64,000 nt of DNA. Origin: Lagopus muta. Lineage: Eukaryota > Chordata > Aves > Galliformes > Phasianidae. Every line of letters begins with the position of its first letter. The first letter of the stretch is position 1. Below, piece after piece: positions 25,162 to 36,937 of this stretch. Made by a program: the position numbers and the translations under genes. The DNA lies in NCBI RefSeq assembly GCF_023343835.1, contig NC_064472.1, forward strand, positions 44,091,799 through 44,155,798, written 5' to 3'. The notes under the pieces were generated by a model. The model ran no database searches. It worked only from the letters and a program-made list of their open reading frames with translations, and was not told the origin of the DNA.

Positions 25162-27060
25162 GCACAGAGTCCGGCAATCGGCGGCGGGCAGCCTGCGGGG
25201 AGGGCACAGACACGAGAAGAGCGGTTTCTCCCGGAGGAAAAACGGCGGCTCTTTGCTCCCTCCTTCCCCCCCGCCCTTCTTCCCTGCCAAGTTTCCAGCC
25301 GCCGTCCCTCGGACCCCGGCTCTACAGGACAAGGCAGGGGAATGCCAAGCAGTGCGGGGGTGAAGGCAAGAGGGCAGGGGAGCGGCGGTGGCCCGAGAGG
25401 CCGGGTGGCCGGTAGCGCGCCCGCAGGCAGCCGGACGAGAAAGCGTTAAAGCTCCGAACTTTCCCTCTTCCCCGCCCGCACCTCCCGCCACCTGGCTTTC
25501 CGGAGGGGGCATTTGAAGGTGAAACGCTCCGCGTGTGCCTGGCGGGGCGAGCGGGTAAGACGCGCGGCGGGGATGCAGCCGTGGCGGTGGGACGCGGGGC
25601 TGCGATACTTCTCCGCCGGGGATCCCAGCGCATCGCCAGAATCTCCCTGGGAGATGCCCTGCCGAAGCTGGGGACCGACCGACGGCGGGTGCAGCGCGGT
25701 ATCCCCTCCGCGCAGCCAGCTGTCTCCCTCCGCTGGTCCCGGCGCCGGCTCCCCGGTGCCATGAGGGCTGCACCGACCGCCGCGTGCCCACAGCCGCCTC
25801 TCCTCGCTGCTCTCCCTCACGCTGCCAGCACGCAACCCTTCGGCACAGCACAACACGGCACCCTCCGTCCCGCCCCGCGCCTGTACCTCGCTGGCTACGC
25901 GGGTGCTGTGCGGTGCTGGACAGGTGCTGCGGGTCGTTCTGCCGCTAGCGGCTCCGTCTGGCGCCCATGTGCCAGCGGGCAAGTTGCGGACGAGGAGTGG
26001 AGGAGAGCGAATGACTCCGGAGCTTCTCCCTACTTTTCCCCCGCGCTCCTCTTTTTATCACGGGATTTCCGGACCATCCCACCTACACGGTCCCTCCTTC
26101 CTCCTCCCCCCGCTGCAGAAGCCGGGCTCTCGCCCTCCCCCTGCTTCCCGCTCCCCCGCCCCTTCCCCGCACCGCCCTCGCCCCTCGGCGCTCGCCGCGG
26201 AGAAGGTCCTCGGCGCTGCTAGCCCCGCGGACGGATGCGCGAGTCCATGTGTGTATCCCTGCCCCAATCCCCGCTGTCTGCGTGCGCCCGGATCCCTGTC
26301 GCTTCGCCTGGCGGAGATAGGGGAGGGATTAGCCCGCTGCTGTATTTTGCCACTGCTTCCTTGCTTATCCTCAGGACTGTGGGGAAAAGTCTGCAAATAC
26401 GCCCTCCTGCAAAAGGTGGGAAAATGTGGGAGCGATCCGCGTCTTCCGCTCTGGGTCATTCCCGGACATCCCCTAGGTCCTGGAAAGAGTTACAGGCCGC
26501 GAAGAAAATAGGGAGGGAGCAGTGCCTCGTCCTCTCTTCTCCTTCGGCTTGGATTGTATCGTGGCCGGAGGGATCGCCGGCTGAGCTCTCCGTTCCCTCC
26601 CTATCCAGATCCGTCTGTATCCCAAGAGAAGATGGGGGGAGGGCGGGTGCAAGGAGGGGAGGAGAAGGACCCTCCTCCGTGCGGTCGCCTGCTGAAGAGC
26701 GTGAAGGCTGCGGTCCGCTGTCCATCCCGGGTTCGGGACGGATTTTGAAGAAGAGGAAAGAACGGTGCTCCAAGCAGAGTAATACCCAACCCCGGGCACA
26801 GGGCATGCCGACAGCCCTCTCGGGGTTGGATGGAGAGGGCATGAGTTCTACAGCGGATCGGGCCTCCTGTCACCAGCCCGAAAGGTGGGATTCTACCGTT
26901 GGTGCAACCCCTATAGAGCCGAAGTGATCGGGGGAGGACGGGGACTGTAGAAAGGGGAGCCCGAGCCGGGGGAGTGGCGCGATGGAGTGATCAGTACACG
27001 GTAAAATAGTCTCGCGGGTTGATTTTGTCCGAAGGTCAGGGAGAGCCTCGCGGGGAAAGG

Positions 27061-28079
27061 CAAGCAGGTCTGGCAGGCACAGCAGACTAAGAGCCTGCTT
27101 ACAGTGCAGTGATGCTGGCTACCGTAGCTTCTCGGTGTCTGCTGCAGGCACAGCAAGGCATACTTCAGTGCTCAAGACAGCATCTTCCCACCTGGGTCTG
27201 ACCCAGATTGCTCTCAGAAAGTCATGTCTTAGACAGACCCTAATATCAACCTAGGAAGCTCAGCTGGATAGAGATGTGCTTTGCTTTTACTGACAGTCTT
27301 CAGAAAAGTAAAAAATAATAACAAGCAAGGATGGGGTAAACAAGTAAACAATCCCTCTTGCTTTAATCCCTAACTTACCTCCAAAGGTGCTTTATGGTAG
27401 TCTGGTCCCCAAACTGTGCCTACTTTTTCCAGATGATACAGCTGCCAGAGAAACCCAGAACACATGAATCATGGCACCCACCACTACAAAGTCCATTTTT
27501 CATCATAAGAACTAGTCACCAGACTATAAACCTCAGTGAGACACAGATACTCTCAGCTTCAGGACTTCTCTGCTACCCCAAGTATCAGCTTCCATGCAAC
27601 TCTCAACTCTCACACGATGTACCTTTACAACAAAAACTCAAATGCTTGTAAGCCTGATTTTGGTGTCTTCTGTTCAGAAGGCACTCTAACCTAGCAGTCA
27701 GGAAAGATCCCACCAATACTCTCACCATCACTACACAGGTTTCAAACACTGAGACAAGGAAGGGCATAGTAAAAAAGAGGTGATGTAGTTCATAGAACTT
27801 TGCCTAACGGATTCAGAAAGAATTCTGGAGAACACTTTTGCTTCTGAAATGGAACAGAGTAGGCCTGACACAACTTTTCCACAGTATTCTGAGTGGACTT
27901 TGGGGGATCTGATATGTGATTTATCAGAGATGCATGACTTTCTCTATAGTATAAATAACAGCTTGCCCAGCCATAGCAATGATAAGAGCAGTGCTCCATG
28001 TATTTTCTTTCTGATGGCATATTCCACGGCCATAACTTTTTATGAATGTGAAGCTGGCAGTAGTGCAGTTTGATAGTAT
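27061..28079. other. Non-coding upstream flank
   Basis: Between the CpG island and the small CpG cluster the sequence returns to AT-rich, CpG-poor DNA. I see no gene or named repeat. Confidence 0.5.
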
Positions 28080-28256
28080 GTTCAGTGGACGAGAACGAAC
28101 CGCAGAAACAGCAGTGTTTATCCGGTCAGCGGAAGGACGCAGACGCAGGCTCTGTATCAGCGCCACGGACAGAGGAGCGCCACTGCCTCTGGGACAAAAT
28201 TTGTTCTGCTCTGCGCTGTGACTGATTCACACCGCGCTCCCGATTTTGCCGCAGTC
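28080..28256. promoter_or_regulatory. Isolated CpG cluster around the RE1 site
   Basis: About 175 bp with roughly fifteen CpG dinucleotides, flanked on both sides by CpG-poor AT-rich DNA. It contains an exact RE1 core. Retained CpGs in such a short segment suggest it is kept unmethylated, as expected for a bound regulatory element, or that it is an alternative first exon or promoter. I could not identify a coding frame or a clear donor. Confidence 0.5.
28157..28172 (+). promoter_or_regulatory. RE1/NRSE core, REST (NRSF) binding site
   Basis: TCAGCGCCACGGACAG matches the REST core consensus TYAGMRCCNNRGMSAG at every position, with both half-sites (TCAGCGCC and GGACAG) at canonical spacing. 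REST recruits HDAC and CoREST complexes and silences neuronal genes in non-neuronal cells; genes for synaptic release proteins are classic targets. The site is about 3.0 kb upstream of the complexin start codon. Occupancy and target are inferred, not seen. Confidence 0.8.
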
Positions 28257-28724
28257 TGTTTCTTTCCTTGCAGAATCAGAGTACGAGGCACCCACTCTGC
28301 TATGTCATCTGGTGCAGATGAAGGACATGGAAAATTAACGACAAAATTCTCCATGGAACTTTATCTTTAGAACTCAGGCTTCTTGGTTACCAGCTGGAAA
28401 TCCATCAGTCTATGGATGTCACTTCAAGGAGGTGGAGTAAGCTGATAATCAGTTATGGCCACATTCCTCATATTATATGAGGAACACACACATATATAAA
28501 TAGAATATATAGCTGATATGGATCCCTAAAAAAAGGATAAGTCTATTTCAGGGACAAAAAGAAAAAAAAAAAGTTTCAAGACATTTAATCTCAACATCTT
28601 TAAATGAAATCTTTGATTATTCAATTCCATATGGTGTTTGACTGCTAAATTGAAATGAATAAAAACAGTATTATTAAGAAAGCTCACAAATCATTTATGA
28701 AGGTTACAGAAAATAGTTGACTAC

Positions 28725-28917
28725 GCCTTGCCTTGCCTTGCCTTGCCTTGCATTCCCATTCCCTTCCCTCCCATTCCCATTCCTATTCCTATTCCCCTCC
28801 CCTCCCCTCCTCTCCCCTTTCCCTCTTCCCCCTTCCTCCTTCCCAATTCTGTCTTCCCTTTTCCCTCTTCCCACTTCCCACTTCCTTTTTTTTCCTTTCC
28901 TTTTTTCTTTTTCCACC
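28725..28917 (+). repeat. Pyrimidine-rich low-complexity tract
   Basis: Begins with about five CCTTG units, passes into CATTCC/CCTATTC and CCCCT-type words and ends in T-rich CTTCC runs. One strand is almost all pyrimidine for about 190 bp. Long Pro/Ser/Phe or Lys/Gly/Glu frames across it are repeat translations. Confidence 0.93.
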
Positions 28918-31900
28918 TTGCTCTCAGTTCACAGCGGTATAACTGCTGCACTGTTAAGTACACTGCAGGAAGCTCCTGGTCAGTGGCAAGATGATTAGCT
29001 AGTGGCAAAATGATCGATAGCTGCTGAGACAGAAGAGTTGGACAGTTGCTAAGTGTAGTTTGTGCATTGCAGCTCCAGACCCTCCAGCTGTTTAGCTCAC
29101 TGAACACAAACATGCTGTATGTTCCTGCTTGCTCTTGAGCTGTCAATTGAGGCTGCTTGTCAAAACATTTCAAAGTTCAAGCAATTTTTCACTTCAAAAA
29201 TATTGCTTTGTTTATTGTTGTCCACTCAACGTACAGCAAATATTACATTCTTTATTTTCCAACCAAATAGAAAAACATATATACTTTATCTTGTAAGTAG
29301 TACTTTCCCTGTAAGTCAAAATTATGAGAGGACTCCTCAACAATTTCTGCTAGCTCTGGAGAAAAAGACACTTCAGATTTCTAGGTAAGTATTTGCTACA
29401 GGTATCACAGAAACATTTTTTAGGTGCTATGCTTATAAAACCTGAATTAAAGATGTATTGCCCTGCCTTCCTTACATGCATAAACAGGCCTGCATATTAG
29501 GCCTCCTTGTTGGGCAACCACTGACAATTTCAATCTACTTGGCTGGTGGTTTCTTATCTGTTCCAGTTGTCCCTGTAGCTCTGTCTCTTTTTCTGTGTTC
29601 TACCCTTTCTCCAGACAAGACCTCTGCCTCCTATCTTGTCAGGCAGATTAAGAGTTGTGCCTCAGTAGGGCTGTGATGCCTGCAGATAAGCACAGTGCTG
29701 TAAGGGTCCTGTAGATTCCAGCTTTACAGCTCTATATTATAAGATTTCTTTTGCAGGCAGAATTTGGCCCAAAGCTGAGGATCCATTTAAATTATTCTGA
29801 TGATCTACTCAGAGCATATCAGACTTTTGTTATGAGATTAGTATTTGGGTTTTTTTTACAGAAATTTTTAAATTCAGCAAATAAGAGTAATCCAAATCTG
29901 TATGTTTTACCAAAATGTGCCAGTTTATGTGTAAGAATAAAGCCAAGAAATCTAAAGAAAATATTTTGACTTACTTGTATACTGTTAAGATATGGCAAAG
30001 AAATGCTACACTTTTTTCTTCAGTTTTCCTGGGCTTCTCTGGCAAAGCAAGTCTGTATCAAAATGAAACATTTCACCATATTAGAGCAGCTCTTCTTTTC
30101 ACGTTATATTTTCCTTTGTTGTTCCAATTTTGACTGGAATCAAGATTCATCAAGCATACTTTAGAACAGAATTTCCATTTTTGCCAGCTAGATCTATGCT
30201 TAGCATTCAGTCATTACTCTTCTTTTTGGCAAAGGAAAGAAACAGAGGGAAACAGCATGCTCAGCTGAGACTCTAGATGGTAACAGATGCTGTGACCCAT
30301 AGTTCCCCAACGGTTTAGAGAAAGCAGCCCCAAGTTTGAGATCAGCTTGAAAGGGAGCCATTCAGATCAGTAGGTATAATTTCCCAACCCACAACAAACA
30401 TTTTAATTGTTTGTTATTTTTACTTTCCCTCAGGCATCCTTAGATACTTCAGATACTTTTAGCACAATTACTCTTAGGTGTGAGTGAGATGCTGGCCAAT
30501 TCAGCTGTTACTACATTTTGCTGTTTACATGCATATGTCTCCAAACAGACCATAATAACAAGATATGGTACAACATACTGAACTCATGAGTCTTCATACC
30601 TTCCTGTTTCAGTCTTGATCTTTGTTTTCACACAACACCACTTCAATAAGGAACATAAGCATGGGATAAAGAAATCTGCTAGGGAGAGATATTTGCTGTG
30701 TCAGGATGAAAGAAATAGCAGCAGCTGCAAATAACAAGTCTGTATAATCCACAAAAAGTATATTTACATACACATTTCACCACAGAATAATTTGTGTCCT
30801 CAGCAGAACCATAAGAGTTGGCTTTTTAATTCATATAAATAAACAAATCCAATAAATTTATTGCATGCTTTTACTGCCGTGGTATTTCTTTCATTCGTTC
30901 TTTCAGTGTTAGACAATTACAGCTCCATTGGTGTTGTAGGAACAAGGTTACATGAAGGTAGAAATCCTAGAAACTATACCTTCACAATGTACAACCAAAC
31001 TTGAAGTCCATGCAATGAGGAGTACCATCTACAAGGGCAGCCACAGCCTGGTACAACTAACTAAACTTTCATCAAATTCTTTCCAAGAGGCTCCAACAAT
31101 ATCCACAAATATCCTTTTGCCTGAGTCATCTTTGTCTTGTCAGCTTATGATATATGTTTTCATCTTTATTTTTTTCTGAGTATGTGATATTTTTTGAGAC
31201 CTCTTCACTCTCCCAACAAGACTGTAAGTTTGTATGCCTCTACTCTTTCTCTGAAGGTGTCCCCATGTGCCGACAAATGAAGATGGAGCTAAAACATTTA
31301 ATTCAGGCTTAATTCATTTCTCAGTAGTGTGATTTTTACATCAGATTTACTAGGTCTATTACATTATTTCTTTATTTTCTTGTGGCATAGCAACAAGCAA
31401 ATCAGACCTCAGAAATGTATCCTGACTCTGTGATAGCTTTTATAGTTAAAATAGATCCAAAAAAGAGCTGACTTTTGGATTCTTTCCATTTCCACGTTCT
31501 TCCCGTGCCCAGTGCATGTAAATAAAAAGGAAAAGAAAAAATTTTGGCTGTACTGTATTGATTCCACATCTGTGGAATGCATCAGCTGTGAATCTATTAA
31601 ACTATCATGAAACGGATGGCTGACTACTGACTAGAAGAAATAATATTTCCGTAGACATTAAAAAAAAAAATCTAAAAGTCTTTAAATCTGAATGAGTTGA
31701 GTATTAGAAAAGAATGGCCAAAACACAGATCCCAGTTTCAGCAAAAGCATTACAGAAGGTTTTTTACTTAAGGACCTCCTTAGGCTACACTGAAAAAACT
31801 GGATGTAAGTGCATATTTTCATTAAAGCACATGTGTAGATGCTTTGCTGAATCCAAATTAGCTTTTGTAGACATGAACATCTCAACCAATGAGTTTCCCT

Positions 31901-33079
31901 GAATACAAATGATGTGATTCAGAAACATGATCTGTCAGCATAACTCTTACCCTAGGCCTTCTTTCATGATCAGTCCTTGCTAAAATTAGTTACAGAGTAA
32001 ATGAGAAAATGCACTGTGTTCGGTGAATTTTCAGGAGATGCAAATATATAGATGGAGATGTTCTATGTTGAGGGTCAAAGCATTTCAGGATACAATGACT
32101 TGAATGCTTAATCACTAATGTGCCTGAATCTCTGTGAAATAAAAGCATTGTTCCATATATTTGTCTGCCTTTTAATTCCACATTACTTGCCACTAATTAG
32201 TTACGTGCCTTTTCTCATCTAATCTCCTTTTGTAAAATCTAATCATAAAATAACAGCATTTATCAAATACACAAAGCCAGCTGATGCCTATCAACCAAAG
32301 CAGATAATTATTCTTGCGGATAAAAATGAATGCCTATCTGAAAGCTCTCCCTTCCTGCAGATAACAGAATGAGATAATTTACGCACTTTTCGAAATGACC
32401 TATGATGCTGGGGAAGGGCTGGGGAAGCTCAGCTGGAGAGACTTGGTTCATATTGCACTCATGCTTGGCCCATGCAGAACTAAAAAATTAATATTCTAAA
32501 CAAGTTTCAGCAACCATACAGAAAATTTTGTTTTCTATTTATAATTATTTCTTATCCAGGTTTCCAATCTTCCTGGTAATGGTGGCAAATTCCCTTCTGG
32601 ATCTTCCTCTACAAATTATTTGTTGTTTCACTTCCACTCTATCTGTACCACTGTTACACTTTGGGCTAAATCACTCACTTCCTTTGGAGAGTTTTCTGCT
32701 TCAGCATTGTAGTCAGATAGGGACAACTGTACAAATAATGTGTTAGGAGTCGGTGGTTAAGCATACCCTAAAGCAACCTAACTGAAAAACAGCTGTAGCT
32801 TGATGCAGAGTCCCACAGAATAAGAAGGAGCCAAAGTCTTTTTAGTTTATAGAGTCCATACAATCCACTGTATGAACCATTGTACGAAACCATTTGCATG
32901 GTTACATTAATCTGTCTACTCTCTATTTTTTGAATCATTAACAATGATGTCATATAACCTAGGAGTAAAAGTCTCAGAAATAAAGAGTTTTGATGAATTT
33001 CATGGAAATTTGTGTATAGATAGAGAAGGAGACTGATATCTCCCTCACTACAATCTCCTTTTGATAGCTGAAGGTATGA
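28918..33079. other. Non-coding, nothing recognised
   Basis: About 4.2 kb of AT-rich DNA without a recognisable gene, RNA or repeat family; frames are short. Confidence 0.5.
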
Positions 33080-33770
33080 GGTCATCCTTCAGCCCCTTTT
33101 TCCCCAGACTAAACAATATGAGTTCCCTCAGCAAGACTTCCTGTAAGATTTGTTTTCTAGTCCTTCATCGGCTTTATTGCTCATCTCTGTACACATTTGA
33201 GCAATTCAATATCCTTCCAGTAGTGGGAGTCTGAAAACTTAACACAGATATTTAAGGTGCAGTCTCACCAGTGCTGCATGAAAGATGACAGTCATTTCCT
33301 GCTCCTACTGGCCACACTATTTATGATGCGGATCGTGATGACATCAGGCATAGTACTGGCTCATGTTCATCCAGCTGTTGACCAGCAGGCCCAGTTCCTT
33401 TTCTGTTGGTCAATTTCTAGCCACTCTTCCCCAAGCCTACACTGCTATGTGAAGTTATTATGACCCAAAGGCATTTAATCTTGCTGAATGTCATACAATT
33501 GGAATTGGCCTATTGATCTGGCCTATCTAGATGCCTCTGCACAGAATTTCAGTCCTTAAGCAGACTAAAAGTCCTGCACAACTTGGTGACTTGGTGTTGC
33601 CTGAAAATAAACTGAATGTGAACTCAATAATCTCATCAAGATCTCATCAGATTGTTGACAAAAATAATAAACACAACTGGCCCAGACCTGGGAAGCACCA
33701 TTTCATATCAGCCAACAACTAGATTTAACTCTATGCATAACGGCTTTTTAGATTTCAAACATCTCCTTTG
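33080..33770 (-). mobile_element. CR1 LINE fragment, old
   Basis: Colinear with the reverse complement of the CR1 3' third. It runs from TTCAGCCCCTTTTTCCCCAG and CTTCATCGGCTTTATTGCTC, through AAGGTGCAGTCTCACCAGTG and CTGCTCCTACTGGCCACACT, to GGCTCATGTTCATCCAGCTG. It then decays through GCACAACTTGGTGACTTGGT and AACACAACTGGCCCAGACCT. In CR1 this codes for the C-terminal part of the reverse-transcriptase protein, but stops and frameshifts interrupt it here. The copy lacks the 3' tail and most of the 5' part. Confidence 0.85.
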
Positions 33771-34181
33771 CTAGGGATCATCCGTGGACCAGACAACTAC
33801 AACACTGAATTTAAGTTAGAGAGTTACTCTTACAATTAGAGTTGCTACTTTCAGTCTTCAGACCAATTGGCTGATGCAAGAGTGCCAAGTTTGTTTCTAA
33901 AAGGCTGGTGACCTGTGAGTAGTGGACTGTTTCTGGGTGAATTATCTATCAGAGGAGGAATTACCTTGTCTAGACATTTGTCAGTGATCTTAGTGGGTCA
34001 ATCAGCTGTGTATCACCTCTAAGGACCACCATGCAATAGATCACAGATTTCTTTGCAAGAGCCTCACATAAGATTTATACTCTTTTATTTTAGGCCTGAT
34101 GAGAAGAGTGTCTCACCACAAGTGAAATCAATGATTTCACTGTTTGAAAGAGGCTAAAGAGGCTGGAAAATACACAGGCAG

Positions 34182-34230
34182 ATAGGTAGGTAGCTAGCTA
34201 GGAAAGGTAGGTAAGTAGGTAGGTGGGTTG
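34182..34230 (+). repeat. Imperfect (GGTA)n tetranucleotide repeat
   Basis: AGATAGGTAGGTAGCTAGCT, then AGGAAAGGTAGGTAAGTAGG, then TAGGTGGG: an imperfect TAGG-type microsatellite. Confidence 0.85.
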
Positions 34231-35030
34231 TTTTTTAGCATTAAGTAAGGGTATTCACTTCTCTTCCATGGCAACAGATCTAGTTTTAAATGCATAGGCA
34301 CACAAATGATAGTAAATCATTGGGTACAGCAGTCTTCAAGGGAAGAAAAGCTTTGGTAGATTTCATTTAGAATGACTCATCTATGATAATGAATAATTAA
34401 TAGACAGTAAAGCCTGCCACATCTTGTAAGATCCAGTCACATTCTTTTGATCCTTGTATGCCAAATTATACCATATCAGTTATCTTCCATCATGTGCATA
34501 TCCTGAAGAATTCACATCCTCTGCATGTGAGATTCTACCACCATCCTGTTTCTGCTGAGGGGAAAAAGATTAAGGTTGGCAGAAGTTTTGCAAAAAATGC
34601 TGGCTTCCATGGAAGAGCATTAGAAATGATTGGGTTTATGCCAGTGGACTTAAATGAGATCTCAGACATGCTGTAATTGACTAGAGTGAGAGGTCAGAAA
34701 TCATGTGGGAAAGAAATCAACCAGAGTAACTCACTTGGTATTAGCCAATAATTAAAAGTATGAAAATGCCCAGCAACATAGGTCATATCCATCCATTGCA
34801 TGACTGTATGTGACTGAAGAGTTGACTAGTTTTGACATCAATAGCAAAAGAATGGAGAATTACCGATTACAACTGCCTGTCATTAATTCTGACAAACATT
34901 TGCAATTTTAGGAAATTTGCAAATTGAGGAAAAACCTCTTTATGTTGGAGCAAAACTCTAGCACTGTCATATTTGAAGAAACCCTGATTTCTGATGAGAA
35001 TTTATTTCACAAAAAAATTCTCATTTTTTA
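34231..35030. other. Non-coding, nothing recognised
   Basis: AT-rich spacer between the tetranucleotide repeat and the TA-rich tract; no feature recognised. Confidence 0.5.
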
Positions 35031-35130
35031 GTATAAGTATATATATATAAGTATATATATATAAGTATACATATATATATTTGTACTAAATATAATTATA
35101 TATATATATAATTATATTTAATATAAGTAT
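35031..35130 (+). repeat. TA-rich tandem tract
   Basis: About 100 bp of TA repeats with a higher-order unit of roughly 16 bp (AAGTATATATATAT-like, three copies in the left half), then an inverted-looking AATTATATATATATATAATT core that could fold into a hairpin. Confidence 0.9.
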
Positions 35131-35187
35131 TTAAAAAACACTTATTCTTTGTAATTAGTGTTGTTTCAAAACTAACCAAATAGTCTT

Positions 35188-35941
35188 TCACAGAATCACA
35201 GAATGGCCAGGGTTGGAAGGGATCTCAAGGATCATGGATCTCCAACTCCCCTGCCACATGCAGGGCATCAACCTCCCCATTTAATACCAGACCAGGCTGC
35301 CCAGGGCCCCATCCAACCTGGCCTTGAACACCTCAAGGGACGGGGCATCCAGAGCCTCTCTGGGCAGCCTGTTCCAGCACCTCACCACTCTCTGTAAATA
35401 ACTTTCCCCTGACATCCAACCTGAACCTCCCCTCCCTCAACTTAAAACCATTTCCCCTTGTCCTGCAGTTATCTACCCTTTCAAAGAGTTGATTCCCCTC
35501 CTGTTTTTAGGCTCCTTTTAGGTACTGAAAGGCTGCCATGAGGTCACCCCGCAGCCTTCTTTTCTCCATGCTGAACAAGCCCAGCTCCCTCAGCCTGTCT
35601 TCATAGGGGAGGTGCTCCAGCCCCATGACCATCTTTGTGGCCCTCCTCTGGACCCTCTCCAACAGCTCCCTGTCTTTTTTGAACTGGGGGCTCCAGATCT
35701 GGACGCAGCATTCCAGATGAGGCTTCACAAGAGCAAAGTAGAGGGGGACAATCACCTCCCTGTCCTTGCTGGCCACTCTCTTTTGATGGAGCCCAGGATA
35801 CCATTTGCCTTCCAAGCAGCAAGGGCACACTGCTGGCTCATGTTAAGTTTTTCATCTATCAGGACTCCCAGGTCCCTCTCCACAGGGCTGCTCTCAAAGA
35901 CCACTCCTTCCAGTTTGTATGAATGCCTGGGGTTCCTCCGG
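35188..35941 (-). mobile_element. CR1 LINE, 5'-truncated, relatively well kept
   Basis: The left edge CACAGAATCACAGAATGG is the reverse complement of the CR1 3' octamer end. From there about 750 bp are colinear with the CR1 3' end to a 5' truncation near 35941. An open minus-strand frame of 107 codons (35507-35830) is the C-terminal end of the CR1 ORF2 reverse-transcriptase protein, with the typical [21 protein letters not shown] and [10 protein letters not shown] words. The frame being open suggests a younger insertion than the other CR1 copies here. It lacks endonuclease, catalytic RT core and promoter, so it is inactive. Confidence 0.93.
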
Positions 35942-36937
35942 TCTTTGCTCTTCAGTTTCTGATTTTAATGTTTCTTTCTCATTCATTGCAGTTCTCTGTA
36001 GGCCTAACAGAGGTATAGGGCTCACTCTTCTACTGGGCACTGCTATTGTGCAGGAATGTTTCCATAGCCTTGCTAAGCCTGTTCTTATGATAGGTTTGCA
36101 TGCCCTACTCTGTGTTCATTCAATGGGATACCATATTTCCTAGGAAACTGACCCCCTTCTCTGTAGGACTTTTCACTGAAGAAGGTGGAACAATGGAAAA
36201 ACATAGCCATAACCTTGATGCTCACCCACAGCTTCATTCTCTCTGCAGCTTGACTTGGGATAAAGTTATCCATGTAAGTACTGAGGGAGAGAGACATTGG
36301 AGTCTGGTGAGCCTGATGAAACTTGGCTGGTTTGAGTGCAGGAAGAGAAACAGTCACCCTCACCCTCAAATAGTTTAGTGACTATGAAAAGCTGCTTTAT
36401 GTTAACTCAGGGAATCTTTCTGTGCATATGCAACCAGATGAGTCTTGTTAGTAGCAGAGTGGCTACATATGTGTGTGCACATGAACATGGTTGTGAACCC
36501 ATTCATACTCCTGTGAAACAAAAGCTGAGGTGCCATGAGGCTGTCTTGTGTCAGAAAGAAAAACAAATCCCATTAAGAAGAAAGCCAAGATGGAGGGAAT
36601 ACAAAGCTCATCTGGCTTGACACCCAGCCACATACACTTAACTCTGAGATGTGAACAGTGCATTCATTATGACTGATAGCTTCTCTACTGAACATATACA
36701 GTCTTTCTTCTCTACTGCAAACAGGAAAAGAAAACTAGAGTCACGGCTGAAAAACACTGCAAATAGCATGGTGAAAACAAAAGAGAGGAGAACACCATAA
36801 CAAGTGAATAAATAACAAATTTGAAAGTTAATGAAGGAAAGTTTTCTAATATTTTCAATGTAGCAGTCTGCAGAAATTACTGACTCTTTCTAATGCTTTT
36901 GTGTTCCCTGGTTCCAACAATTCTTGATGTCCATAAG
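35942..36937. other. Non-coding between two CR1 copies
   Basis: About 1 kb with only overlapping short frames on both strands; no repeat or gene recognised. Confidence 0.5.

Larger units (their letters stand above)
25090..25192 (-). other. CPLX2: Possible full extent of complexin exon with 5' UTR
   Basis: Upstream of the start codon the minus strand has a pyrimidine-rich run ending in CCCTCCCCGCAG (AG at 25193-25194), which looks like a splice acceptor. If used, the exon carrying the start codon is about 103 nt (25192 to 25090), with about 72 nt of 5' UTR joined to an upstream non-coding exon in the same CpG island. I found no strong matching donor upstream. An unspliced 5' UTR starting inside the island is equally possible. 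Confidence 0.35.
24990..27060. promoter_or_regulatory. CPLX2: CpG island, presumed complexin promoter
   Basis: About 2 kb of GC-rich DNA with frequent CpG in a window that is otherwise AT-rich and CpG-poor. It covers the complexin first coding exon, so it should hold the transcription start and 5' UTR. The densest part is about 25130-26300; CpG continues at lower density to about 27055. On the minus strand a weak TATA-like GATAAAAAGAGG lies at about 26050-26061, but a CpG-island promoter need not use it, and I cannot fix the transcription start. Long open frames of 100 to 250 codons here are rich in Pro, Arg, Ala and Ser in several overlapping frames, as expected of GC-rich DNA without stops. 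Confidence 0.85.

Noticed and set aside
25551..25560. GCGGGTAAGA as a plus-strand splice donor
   Set aside because: No plus-strand gene is supported here; a single donor-like word in GC-rich DNA is expected by chance.
25108..25851. A 247-codon minus-strand frame, and long plus-strand frames at 25533-26222, 25903-26511 and 26235-26927, in the CpG island
   Set aside because: GC-rich DNA has few stops, and several overlapping frames are open at once on both strands with Pro/Arg/Ser/Ala bias and no known domain. The 247-codon frame ends at the stop of the upstream ORF and overlaps the complexin start out of frame.
28704..29173. 150-codon minus-strand and several plus-strand frames
   Set aside because: They cross the pyrimidine tract and have repeat-like composition; no domain beyond it.
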